Assembly: GCA_025465385.1 (NCBI GenBank) | Contig: JAODNG010000490.1 | Coordinates: 1-5,603 of the forward strand | Direction: 5' to 3' | DNA length: 5,603 nucleotides | DNA from: Pseudonocardiales bacterium | Lineage (GTDB): Bacteria > Actinomycetota > Actinomycetes > Mycobacteriales > Pseudonocardiaceae | Shown here: one piece after another, positions 1 through 5,527 of the stretch | How the letters are laid out: every line of letters begins with the position of its first letter | Numbering within the stretch: the stretch's first letter is position 1 | Position numbers and translations under genes: made by a program | Notes under the pieces: generated by a model | Databases searched by the model: none | What the model saw: only the letters and a program-made list of their open reading frames with translations | Told to the model about the DNA's origin: nothing

Positions 1-315
1 TCCGCACGCAGCGCATTCCAGATCGGCGGTGCGTGGGTATTCGTCCTTGTCGATCATGTTTTTGTCGAATGATTCGGTCATCAACCTGGTTGCTTGCGGC
101 TCCATCCAGGTAGTGACGAAGGTGGCCAGGTTCAACCGTGCATTCCCGTCGAGCATCAGCTCGTCGTGCACGATCTGGTAGGCGATGTCCGGGTCGATTC
201 CAGTGGCCGGGAACTCGTTTCGCGGAACCTTCACCGGTTCCCTGGTGAACACCGGGTTTACCGACAAATCCAGTCGACCCTGCCTACGCCTGTTCGATGG
301 ATACGACAGCGGCAT
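1..315 (-). CDS. gadB: Glutamate decarboxylase, N-terminal part (runs off the left edge; apparent frameshift in the last codons)
   Basis: This is the first 105 codons of a pyridoxal-phosphate (PLP) enzyme that converts L-glutamate to GABA and CO2, consuming a proton, in the cytoplasm. Translating the minus strand gives hallmark GadB blocks: HDELMLDGNARLNLATF (residues 50-66), TTWMEP (68-73) and DKNMIDKDEYPRTADLE (84-100). These line up with the E. coli GadB stretches HDEMRMDGNSRQNLATF and NKNWIDKEEYP. The PLP lysine lies beyond the window. ATG at 315 is chosen because the in-frame stop at 436-438 is followed by no other ATG, GTG or TTG. There is no SD, but a TACTGT box sits 7 nt upstream, so a leaderless start is likely. 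After E100 the frame reads CAACG, whereas the family has a hydrophobic residue followed by RCV. Adding one base near position 15/16 gives E-x-RCVR, with x = Leu or Met. The family call is very secure; whether the gene is intact cannot be judged here. Confidence 0.9.
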   Translation of the reverse strand, partial: MPLSYPSNRRRQGRLDLSVNPVFTREPVKVPRNEFPATGIDPDIAYQIVHDELMLDGNARLNLATFVTTWMEPQATRLMTESFDKNMIDKDEYPRTADLECAACG

Positions 316-322
316 GGAACTG

Positions 323-328
323 ACAGTA
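323..328 (-). promoter_or_regulatory. Candidate -10 box of gadB (leaderless promoter)
   Basis: The minus strand reads TACTGT, matching the actinobacterial TAnnnT -10 pattern. Exactly 7 nt (CAGTTCC) separate it from the gadB ATG, so transcription would start at or next to the A of the start codon. No recognisable TTGACA-like -35 is present at the expected distance, where the sequence is CGGCGC. The absence of an SD before the ATG supports a leaderless reading. The call is inference from spacing and pattern. Confidence 0.4.
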
Positions 329-635
329 CGGGTGTCGGCTACGCGGCGCCGTTCGGCGACGGCACTTTGTTCTGGCGGGTCGAAAAGTGACTCCAGGTTG
401 GGCTGCTCACCCTGGCCTGGCTGGTTCGGTGACCACTATGCCCTCGTCGATTGTTATCTGATCTTTATTGCTGGACTCCTATCGCGGCGCCTGTTGCTGG
501 GTCGGGCGGGGTATCCGGCTCCCCTAGCAGGGGGCGCCGTGTGGTTTCGTTGCCTGCCGCCTGCACCGAGCATCTGTCGTGTGGCGCGGAAGTCACCGGA
601 ACGGAAGTCGTAGACCAGTGCCTGCCGTGGGGGTT
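329..635. other. Intergenic stretch between divergent gadB and the MSMEG_6728-family gene; no supported gene
   Basis: Several frames are open here on both strands, but none gives a recognisable protein or continues a neighbouring one. The stretch includes a small AT-richer patch around 449-473 in otherwise GC-rich DNA. It also holds a short hairpin at 521-533 and an 8-bp direct repeat, CGGAAGTC, at 587-594 and 602-609 (15-bp period). The repeat could be a regulator site for the rightward gene, but nothing else supports that. Promoters for both flanking genes must lie at the two ends of this stretch. Confidence 0.5.
521..533. repeat. Small perfect hairpin (5-bp stem, 3-nt loop)
   Basis: CCCCT-AGC-AGGGG is a perfect inverted repeat, and one further T-G wobble pair can be added outside it. 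No T-run follows on either strand and it lies between two divergent genes. It is therefore unlikely to be a terminator; it may be a protein site or chance in GC-rich DNA. Confidence 0.3.
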
Positions 636-641
636 TACGCT
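636..641 (+). promoter_or_regulatory. Possible -10 box upstream of the MSMEG_6728-family gene
   Basis: TACGCT matches TAnnnT. It lies 9 nt before an in-frame GTG at 651 and 27 nt before the preferred GTG at 669. A loose -35-like TAGACC occurs at 611-616, with 19-bp spacing. If this promoter is real, the protein might start at GTG 651 (157 aa, leaderless) instead of 669. Evidence is pattern-only and weak. Confidence 0.25.
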
Positions 642-668
642 GGGCCGGCGGTGGGCACCGTCGGTGTC

Positions 669-1124
669 GTGCAGACCTTCCTGCCGTATCCGGACTTCGC
701 AGCCAGCGCCATGGCGTTGGACCGCCGTCGGCTTGGTAAGCAGCGCGTCGAGGCCCTGCAGATCCTGCGGGCGCTGACCAGGGAACGTTACGGCTGGAAG
801 CACCATCCCGCGGTTCGAATGTGGGCCGGCTACGAAGAGGCACTGGCCTGCTACGCGATGGAGGTCTGCGCGGAGTGGGTGCGCCGCGGGCATGCCGACA
901 GTTGCGCGGCGAGCATCGGCGCTGACCTGACGGCCGCGGGGCTGCCAGCGCCTCGGTCCCAATCAGAACTCGCAGCCATGCGGCGGCTGCCGCCCTGGCT
1001 CGGTGACGAGCGGCTGCACCGCAGCCACCGCTCGGCGCTGGTCCGCAAGGATCCCCGTCACTACCGGGACCGCTTCGACGATGTCGAGGACGACGTAGCC
1101 TATTTCTGGCCGGTGCGCGGCTGA
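669..1124 (+). CDS. MSMEG_6728-family protein, related to pyrimidine-dimer DNA glycosylases
   Basis: This 151-aa soluble protein has no signal peptide or membrane segment. It begins VQTFLPYPDF and contains DRRRLGKQRVEALQILRAL (18-36), the aromatic/basic block YGWKHHPAVRMWAGYEEAL (41-59), LPPWLGDE (107-114), and HRSHRSALVRKDPRHYR (117-133). It ends in an acidic stretch and YFWPVRG. These blocks are typical of the actinobacterial MSMEG_6728 family. That family is linked by similarity to the Pyr_excise (T4 endonuclease V-like) domain, which in T4 cuts the glycosyl bond at UV-induced pyrimidine dimers. Repair activity for this branch is family inference only. GTG 669 is chosen because the family starts at the QTFLPYPDF block. 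ATG 579 would add 30 residues that look non-coding, and GTG 651 is the other credible start. No clear SD is visible. The gene stands alone, 145 bp before pyk. Confidence 0.82.
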   Translation: MQTFLPYPDFAASAMALDRRRLGKQRVEALQILRALTRERYGWKHHPAVRMWAGYEEALACYAMEVCAEWVRRGHADSCAASIGADLTAAGLPAPRSQSELAAMRRLPPWLGDERLHRSHRSALVRKDPRHYRDRFDDVEDDVAYFWPVRG

Positions 1125-1207
1125 ATATGCATTTCACGGTGGCGTGAGTTCGGCCGAGCCATCCGGAGTGGTGGGAGGTAATGAGGCCAATACCACCAGG
1201 GCATTTC

Positions 1208-1231
1208 CGCAGTGAGAAACATTTTCACGCG
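1208..1231. repeat. Inverted repeat upstream of pyk
   Basis: The arms CGC(A)GTGAGAA and TTTTCACGCG flank an ACA loop. They give ten pairs including one G-T wobble, with one bulged A. The repeat sits 21 bp upstream of the nearest candidate pyk -10 box (1252), roughly at or just above the expected -35 region. It follows the upstream gene's stop by about 83 bp, and no T-run comes after the stem, which argues against an intrinsic terminator. It could be an operator for a pyk regulator. The half-sites GTGA/TCAC are 9 bp apart, not the 6 bp of a CRP site. Confidence 0.4.
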
Positions 1232-1251
1232 ATACGTCAACGTAACTTGGG

Positions 1252-1269
1252 TAGCCTAGCCTGCCCGTT
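1252..1269 (+). promoter_or_regulatory. Candidate leaderless pyk promoter with overlapping tandem TAGCCT boxes
   Basis: TAGCCTAGCCT at 1252-1262 contains two overlapping TAnnnT boxes, at 1252-1257 and 1257-1262. The second lies exactly 7 nt before the GTG start of pyk, as expected if transcription begins on the start codon. No SD precedes that GTG. No good TTGACA match is found at the -35 position. Promoter identity is inferred from pattern and spacing. Confidence 0.5.
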
Positions 1270-2694
1270 GTGAGTCGATACGCGAAGATTGTCTGTACGA
1301 TCGGCCCAGTCACGGCGACCCCGGAGAAGATCCGGGAGCTGGTCCGGGCCGGTATGGACGTGGCACGGTTGAACTTCAGCCACGCCAGCCACGCTGAGCA
1401 CGCGCGGGTCTACTCCATGGTTCGGGAGGCCAGCGACGAGTGCGGTCGGGCGGTGGGAATCCTCGCCGATTTGCAAGGACCCAAGATCCGGTTGGGGCGG
1501 TTCGCGGCTGGGCCGGTGGAGTGGCGCACCGGTGGTGAGGTGCGGGTGACCGTCGAGGACGTCGCCGGCACTCATGACCGGGTCTCCACCACCTATCCGG
1601 GGTTGGCGAGGGATGCCCGCGAGGGTGACGCGTTGTTCGTCGATGACGGCAAGGTCGCGCTACTGGTGCGCAAGGTCGAGGACTCTGACGTGGTCTGTGA
1701 GGTCATCGAGGGTGGCACGGTCAGCGACCACAAGGGCCTGTCCCTGCCCCGCATGAACATCTCGGTTCCGGCGCTGTCTACAAAGGACCTCGCCGACCTG
1801 GAGTTCGCGTTGCGGTTGCGGGTGGACCTCATAGCGCTGTCTTTCGTGCGCTCCCCGGCCGATCTCGACGTGGTGCACCAGATGATGGACCAGATTCCCG
1901 GTGGCCGACTGCCGGTGATCGCCAAGCTGGAGAAACCCGAGGCGGTGGATAACCTCGAGGCCATCGTGCTGGCCTTCGACGGCGTGATGGTGGCCCGGGG
2001 TGATCTCGGGGTCGAGTTGCCCCTGGAGCAGGTGCCGCTGGTACAGAAGCGGGCCGTCCAGGTGGCCAGAGAGAACGCCAAACCGATCATCGTGGCCACA
2101 CAAATGCTCGACTCCATGATCGGCAACGCTCGGCCGACGCGGGCGGAGGCTTCCGACGTGGCCAACGCGGTACTCGACGGTGCCGACGCGGTCATGCTCT
2201 CCGGGGAGACCAGCGTCGGTCGCTACCCGATCGAGTCAGTGAAAACGATGAGCCGCATTGTGGAGGCCGTGGAAGTCGGCTCGCCGAATATCCCGCCGCT
2301 GAACCACGTGCCACGAACCAAACGCGGTGTCCTGACCTACGCCGCCCGCGACATCGGGGAGCGCTTGGAAGCCAAGGCGCTCGTGGCATTCACCCAGTCC
2401 GGGGCCACCGCCCGCAGTCTGGCCCGGCTGCACCCCCACCTGCCGCTGCTGGCATTCACTCCCGAGCCCCCGGTGCGTAACCAGCTCACACTGACCTGGG
2501 GGACCGAAACGTTCCTGGTACCCCGGGTCGACACCACCGATGCGATGGTCCGACAGGTAGACCAAGCGATGCTGTCGATCGCGCGCTATCAGCCGGGCGA
2601 TCTAGTGGTAGTCGTGGCGGGATCCCCGCCGGCCACGGAGGGCTCCACCAACCTCATCCGGGTGCACCGCCTAGGCGAGGAGGACCTTGGCTAA
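1270..2694 (+). CDS. pyk: Pyruvate kinase
   Basis: This 474-aa cytoplasmic glycolytic enzyme transfers phosphate from phosphoenolpyruvate to ADP, giving pyruvate and ATP. It is full length for the bacterial family. Visible landmarks are KIVCTIGP (6-13), the substrate and K+ site block VARLNFSH (31-38), ADLQGPKIR (66-74), and the B-domain VDDGKVAL (124-131). Next come IAKLEKPEAVDNLEAI (217-232) with catalytic Lys219 and metal-binding Glu221, MVARGDLGVELP (240-251) with metal ligand Asp245, and IVATQMLDSM (274-283) with Thr277. The helix block RPTRAEASDVANAV (288-301) and MLSGETS (309-315) follow, then the C-terminal effector domain with AFTQSGATA (373-381) and the loop around AGSPPATEGSTN. All key residues are present. 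GTG 1270 is right because KIVCTIGP normally lies a few residues from the N-terminus and a -10 box is 7 nt upstream. Mycobacterial pykA usually sits near lgt and a thioesterase gene; neither is here, so this may be a second copy. Confidence 0.97.
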   Translation: MSRYAKIVCTIGPVTATPEKIRELVRAGMDVARLNFSHASHAEHARVYSMVREASDECGRAVGILADLQGPKIRLGRFAAGPVEWRTGGEVRVTVEDVAGTHDRVSTTYPGLARDAREGDALFVDDGKVALLVRKVEDSDVVCEVIEGGTVSDHKGLSLPRMNISVPALSTKDLADLEFALRLRVDLIALSFVRSPADLDVVHQMMDQIPGGRLPVIAKLEKPEAVDNLEAIVLAFDGVMVARGDLGVELPLEQVPLVQKRAVQVARENAKPIIVATQMLDSMIGNARPTRAEASDVANAVLDGADAVMLSGETSVGRYPIESVKTMSRIVEAVEVGSPNIPPLNHVPRTKRGVLTYAARDIGERLEAKALVAFTQSGATARSLARLHPHLPLLAFTPEPPVRNQLTLTWGTETFLVPRVDTTDAMVRQVDQAMLSIARYQPGDLVVVVAGSPPATEGSTNLIRVHRLGEEDLG

Positions 2695-2717
2695 GCCCCG
2701 ACGTGGCTACCGGCCCG

Positions 2718-3632
2718 CTATGCGGATAGGCGTGCCGGGTTCGGCTCCACACGCTGGATTGTGTTGACCTCCGCCGCCGACGCCGCTGCCGTGGTGCGCC
2801 GCTGGGCGATGCGCAGCAGAGCGAGGAGGGCGATGAAGAACATTCCGTACACGGTGAGCAGGACCGATGTCTCATAAATGTCACCGGTGCGCCAGGTCGC
2901 GCCGGCAGCGTCGGTGACGGTGGTGCGCTCGCCGGTGAAGAACTGTGGGAAGAACGAGATCGCCGTCGCCGCGTAGAGTAGGACCCCCTGCAGGTCACTG
3001 GCCGTGGTTCGGTCCGGCTGTGCGGCCGGCAGCGGGCCGCGGCTGCGCAGGTAGAGGGCGAAGACCTGCATGAACAAGTAGACGGTGAAGGTCCAGCCCA
3101 GGAAGTTAACCAGGGGAACGCCGAAGAACGCGCCGCCGTTTTCCCAGATCCAGGCATGGTTGATGGTCGAGGTGGCGGGGTCGAGGGCCAGGTCCCAGGC
3201 GGTCATGGCGAACGCGCCGATGATGGGGGTGCCGATGGTTGTCAGCCAGGGCGAGTTGCGGCGCACGTCGCCGAGCAGCACGGTGGCCACGACCCAGGCC
3301 AGGTAGCCGGTGGCCAGGTAGGCCGGGCCGATGAACCATGGCACTTGGAAGATCTTGCTTCCGCCGGTGTAGTGGTAGTGGCCGAATGGGAAGCCGGTCT
3401 GGATGCTGAAGTTCTCCAGGATGTTGCTGATCACGAGGCCCGCCGCGACGAAAACCCCGATGGCGCGCCAGCTGTAGCGCTGCGCTCCGTGCAAGAGCGC
3501 GAACCCGACCTGCGCCACGATCAGCGGCAGCCTTACGCCGGGAACAAAAGCCGAGACGAGCAGGCCGAGGAAGACGACGGCGGTGACGGCCCACAGGGTG
3601 GGGGTCTTGTGGGAACGGTGGATGGCAGACAT
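2718..3632 (-). CDS. CruF-like 'carotenoid biosynthesis protein', polytopic membrane protein (PF04240-type)
   Basis: This 304-aa integral membrane protein has about eight hydrophobic segments: roughly 12-32, 35-50, 55-72, 98-121, 130-150, 173-195, 215-233 and 254-275. It ends in a polar tail. Family-typical polar motifs lie among them: ENFSIQTGFPFGHYHY (73-88), a Trp-Asp-Leu-x-Leu-Asp-Pro motif (WDLALDP, 146-152), HAWIWENGG (159-167) and GVPLVNFLGW (171-180). The family includes CruF, a carotenoid 1',2'-hydratase, and the archaeal bacterioruberin hydratase; both add water to acyclic carotenoid ends. Many actinobacterial members are uncharacterised, so the substrate here is unknown. ATG 3632 has a GGAG 7 nt upstream. 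It lies 34 nt downstream of the tetR stop on the same strand, so the two are probably one transcript. Its stop is only 23 nt from the convergent pyk stop, with no evident terminator between. Confidence 0.87.
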   Translation of the reverse strand: MSAIHRSHKTPTLWAVTAVVFLGLLVSAFVPGVRLPLIVAQVGFALLHGAQRYSWRAIGVFVAAGLVISNILENFSIQTGFPFGHYHYTGGSKIFQVPWFIGPAYLATGYLAWVVATVLLGDVRRNSPWLTTIGTPIIGAFAMTAWDLALDPATSTINHAWIWENGGAFFGVPLVNFLGWTFTVYLFMQVFALYLRSRGPLPAAQPDRTTASDLQGVLLYAATAISFFPQFFTGERTTVTDAAGATWRTGDIYETSVLLTVYGMFFIALLALLRIAQRRTTAAASAAEVNTIQRVEPNPARLSA

Positions 3633-3666
3633 TTGGCGACTCCAGCGTCTTGTTGGGCCAGCGGCT

Positions 3667-4302
3667 TCACGTGCGCAGGCCGTTGAGGACGAGCGTGCTC
3701 ATCAGCGTGTGATCGTCGGCGTCGTCGGGTCGGCCGAACAGCCGTGCCAACGGCGCCTGGCTGTACATGGCCAGTGGCTTGGTGACGGCGAAGTGGAACA
3801 GGTACCACGGGATGTCTCGCACCGTCCCCTCGTGCACGAGCCGGTCGAAGACCGGACGCGCCGCATCGCTGAGCGGACTCATCAGCGTGTAGAGGTAGGC
3901 CACGCGCGGTGAGTCGCGGCCGGCTTCATAGTCGATGACACGAGTGAGATGGGGACGGCGTGCGGCGGCCTGGTGGAAAGCCCTCACGCTGGCGGTCAGC
4001 CGGGCGAGGTCGTCGGTGGGATGCTCCCTGTCGAGGGCGGCTGCGACCTCATCGGTCACGTGGTGGATCGCAGATTCCATGACCGCCCGCCAGAAGGCTT
4101 CTTTGGATCCGTACCGGTCGTGGATGAAAGTGTGCCCCATTCCGAGGCGCTCGTTGAGTTGTCGTACGGACACCGCCTCGTAGCCCAGTTCAGCGAACGC
4201 CTCCAGGCCGCGCTGAAGGATCTCCTCCAAATTGGGCAGTGGCGCGTCAGCCGGCGGCCTGCCCGGCCCGCGCCGTCTCCGGGCCGTCCGCGCGGTTGTC
4301 AT
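3667..4302 (-). CDS. TetR/AcrR-family transcriptional regulator
   Basis: This 211-aa cytoplasmic DNA-binding protein has a basic N-terminal arm, RRRRGPGRPP (8-17), with an AT-hook-like GRP core. A TetR-type helix-turn-helix spans about 26-72: ILQRGLEAFAELGYEAVSVR, then LNERLGMGHTFIHDRYGSKEAF, with the family's Tyr-Gly-Ser-Lys-Glu signature at 64-68. The rest (about 75-211) is a divergent helical ligand-binding and dimerisation domain, so no ligand can be read from it. ATG 4302 is preceded by a strong SD, AGGGAGG, 4 nt upstream. The gene heads the operon with the CruF-like gene and is divergent from the CrtC-like gene, with 91 bp between the starts. A palindrome in that gap suggests autorepression and control of both sides, a common TetR layout. 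Confidence 0.94.
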   Translation of the reverse strand: MTTARTARRRRGPGRPPADAPLPNLEEILQRGLEAFAELGYEAVSVRQLNERLGMGHTFIHDRYGSKEAFWRAVMESAIHHVTDEVAAALDREHPTDDLARLTASVRAFHQAAARRPHLTRVIDYEAGRDSPRVAYLYTLMSPLSDAARPVFDRLVHEGTVRDIPWYLFHFAVTKPLAMYSQAPLARLFGRPDDADDHTLMSTLVLNGLRT

Positions 4303-4333
4303 GGAACCTCCCTGTGATCGCTAGACAGTGCTA

Positions 4334-4363
4334 ACATTAATCCGACAGCTGCTGGATTAGCAA
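4334..4363 (-). promoter_or_regulatory. Candidate promoter of the tetR/cruF-like operon
   Basis: Read leftward, a -35-like TTGCTA (4363-4358) is followed after 18 bp by a TAATGT -10 box (4339-4334). Transcription would begin near 4327, giving a leader of about 25 nt that contains the AGGGAGG SD. On the other strand TAACAT (4332-4337) is a possible -10 for the rightward gene and overlaps the leftward -10, so the two promoters may be mutually exclusive. The match is moderate. Confidence 0.4.
4338..4359. promoter_or_regulatory. 22-bp imperfect palindrome, probable TetR operator
   Basis: The arms TAATCC and GGATTA flank a central CAGCTG, all sharing one centre at 4348/4349. Nine of eleven base pairs are symmetric; the only mismatches are the two positions between arm and core. 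Length and symmetry fit TetR-family operators. The palindrome almost exactly fills the 18-bp spacer of the predicted leftward promoter and lies just downstream of the possible rightward -10, so bound repressor would block both. A further pair, TGCTAA (4329-4334) and TTAGCA (4357-4362), is inverted but off-centre. Binding is inferred. Confidence 0.6.
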
Positions 4364-4379
4364 GGTAACTGGCCCGAAC

Positions 4380-4386
4380 AGGAGGG
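4380..4386 (+). promoter_or_regulatory. Ribosome binding site of the CrtC-like gene
   Basis: AGGAGGG lies 7 nt before the GTG at 4394. This near-perfect SD fixes the start at that GTG and contrasts with the SD-less starts of gadB and pyk. Confidence 0.75.
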
Positions 4387-4393
4387 CAATACG

Positions 4394-5478
4394 GTGAACG
4401 CATCACTTTCGCGCCTCGGCTCGACAGCCGAGGACTACGAGCGGATCGGTATCAGCCCGGACCAGGTTGCGTCCTGGGAGGACGGGGCACGGACCGACGG
4501 CAGTGCGGGAACATTCGAGTGGTGGTACTTCGACGCCCACCTCGATGACGGCGCAAAGCTAGTCGTGGTCTTCTTCACCAAGGAGTTCACCAACATCAGC
4601 AAGCCGCTCGCGCCGATGATCCGCATCGATCTCGACCTGCCCGACGGCACCAGCTACAACAAAATCGCCGAGTTCAAGCCGGAACAGTTCTCCACCGCCC
4701 ATGAGCGGTGCGACGTGCGCATCGGCGGCAACTCATTCAGCGGGGACCTACGCACCTACAAGATCATCGTTCAGGTTGACGACGTCGCCGTTGAGGTCAG
4801 CCTCACCGGTGAGGTCCCGGCGTGGCGGCCCCGCACGGGGCACTGGTATTTCGGCGCCAACGACGAGCACGAGTTCAACTGGCTGCCCGCTGTGCCGCAA
4901 GGCAAAGTGGACGCGACCTACAGCGTGGCCGGCAAGTCGTCCCATGCCTCGGGTGTGGGGTATCACGACCACAACTGGGGCAATGCCCTGATGAGCTCTT
5001 TGATCAACCATTGGTACTGGGCTCGTGGGTGGGCCGGTCCCTACACCGTCGTTGCGTCATATATCACGGCGGAACAGAAGTACGGCAACGCCGAGCTTCC
5101 CGTTTTCCTGCTGGCCAAGACGGCCAGGTCATCGCTGATGATGCCGGCAAGGTGACTTTCGACCAGCTCGGAACCTACACCGACACCGCCACGGGAAAGC
5201 CGGTAGCCAACGTCACCCGCTACACCTACATCGACGGCGACGATAGCTACATCGTCACCTTCACCCGCCACCGTGACCTTGCCGTTCACAAGCTGATCAA
5301 CGAGCTCCACGGCCTCAAGAAGGTGGTCGCCACATTCGTCGGCTTCGACGGCGCCTATCTGCCCTTCACTGGAGACCTGCGCATCGAGCACCATCACGTG
5401 GGCCAGATCATTGACGGCTACACCGACTCCGCTATTTGGGAGCTCATGTACCTGGGCAAAACTCGGACCAGCCAATAA
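4394..5478 (+). pseudogene. CrtC/AttH-family lipocalin-fold protein (hydroxyneurosporene synthase/hydratase-like), frameshifted
   Basis: The first frame encodes 253 aa and stops at 5153-5155. The homologous C-terminal part continues in the +1-offset frame from about 5120 to the TAA at 5476-5478. Restoring one G after the Lys codon at 5117-5119 turns AAGACGG into AAGGACGG and rejoins the frames into 361 aa, the normal size for this family. N-terminal motifs are FEWWYFDAHL (41-50), HWYFGAN (150-156), GVGYHDHNWGN (187-197) and HWYWARGWAGPY (206-217). The C-terminal part has the TDSAIWELMYLG ending. The EWWYFD and GYHDHNWG blocks mark the CrtC/AttH fold, which includes carotenoid 1,2-hydratase CrtC and related hydratases such as fungal kievitone hydratase. 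The true substrate is unknown. No signal peptide is seen. It is divergent from tetR. Composition and codon use stay normal on both sides of the break, so the lesion is recent or is a sequencing error. Confidence 0.85.
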
Positions 5479-5479
5479 C

Positions 5480-5500
5480 GGCACCAGTCCCTGAGGTGTC
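5480..5500 (+). terminator. Weak hairpin just after the CrtC-like gene
   Basis: GGCACC and GGTGTC form a 6-bp stem (one G-T wobble) around a 9-nt loop, starting 2 nt after the TAA. There is no T-tract, so it is at most a weak terminator or a 3'-end stabilising structure, and it may be chance. Confidence 0.22.
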
Positions 5501-5527
5501 CGGGCGGCAGAGCGGTAGCGACCCTGA

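Noticed and set aside
94..613. Overlapping rightward open frames at 94-390 and 185-613
   Set aside because: The first part lies antisense to the well-supported gadB start. The remainder has no recognisable protein features and looks like open frame expected in GC-rich DNA.
579..668. Upstream ATG (579) as start of the MSMEG_6728-family protein
   Set aside because: The 30 extra residues look non-coding, and family members begin at the QTFLPYPDF block.
454..1137. Leftward open frames at 454-1137 and 465-962
   Set aside because: They are antisense to the MSMEG_6728-family gene, are rich in Arg/Pro/Ala as frame shadows usually are, and match no family I know.
1212..1228. CRP (cAMP receptor) site upstream of pyk
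   Set aside because: GTGA and TCAC are 9 bp apart instead of 6, and the outer T/A bases of TGTGA...TCACA are missing.
2695..2717. Bidirectional terminator between pyk and the CruF-like gene
   Set aside because: The 23-bp gap shows no stem-loop of useful length and no T-run on either strand.
3156..3686. Rightward 176-codon open frame antisense to the CruF-like gene
   Set aside because: It is a shadow of a clear membrane protein gene; its Gly/Asp/Val/Glu-rich translation is typical of an antisense frame.
5110..5155. Programmed ribosomal frameshift in the CrtC-like gene
   Set aside because: There is no slippery heptamer, no stop codon at the shift point and no evident stimulatory structure; a simple one-base loss explains the break.
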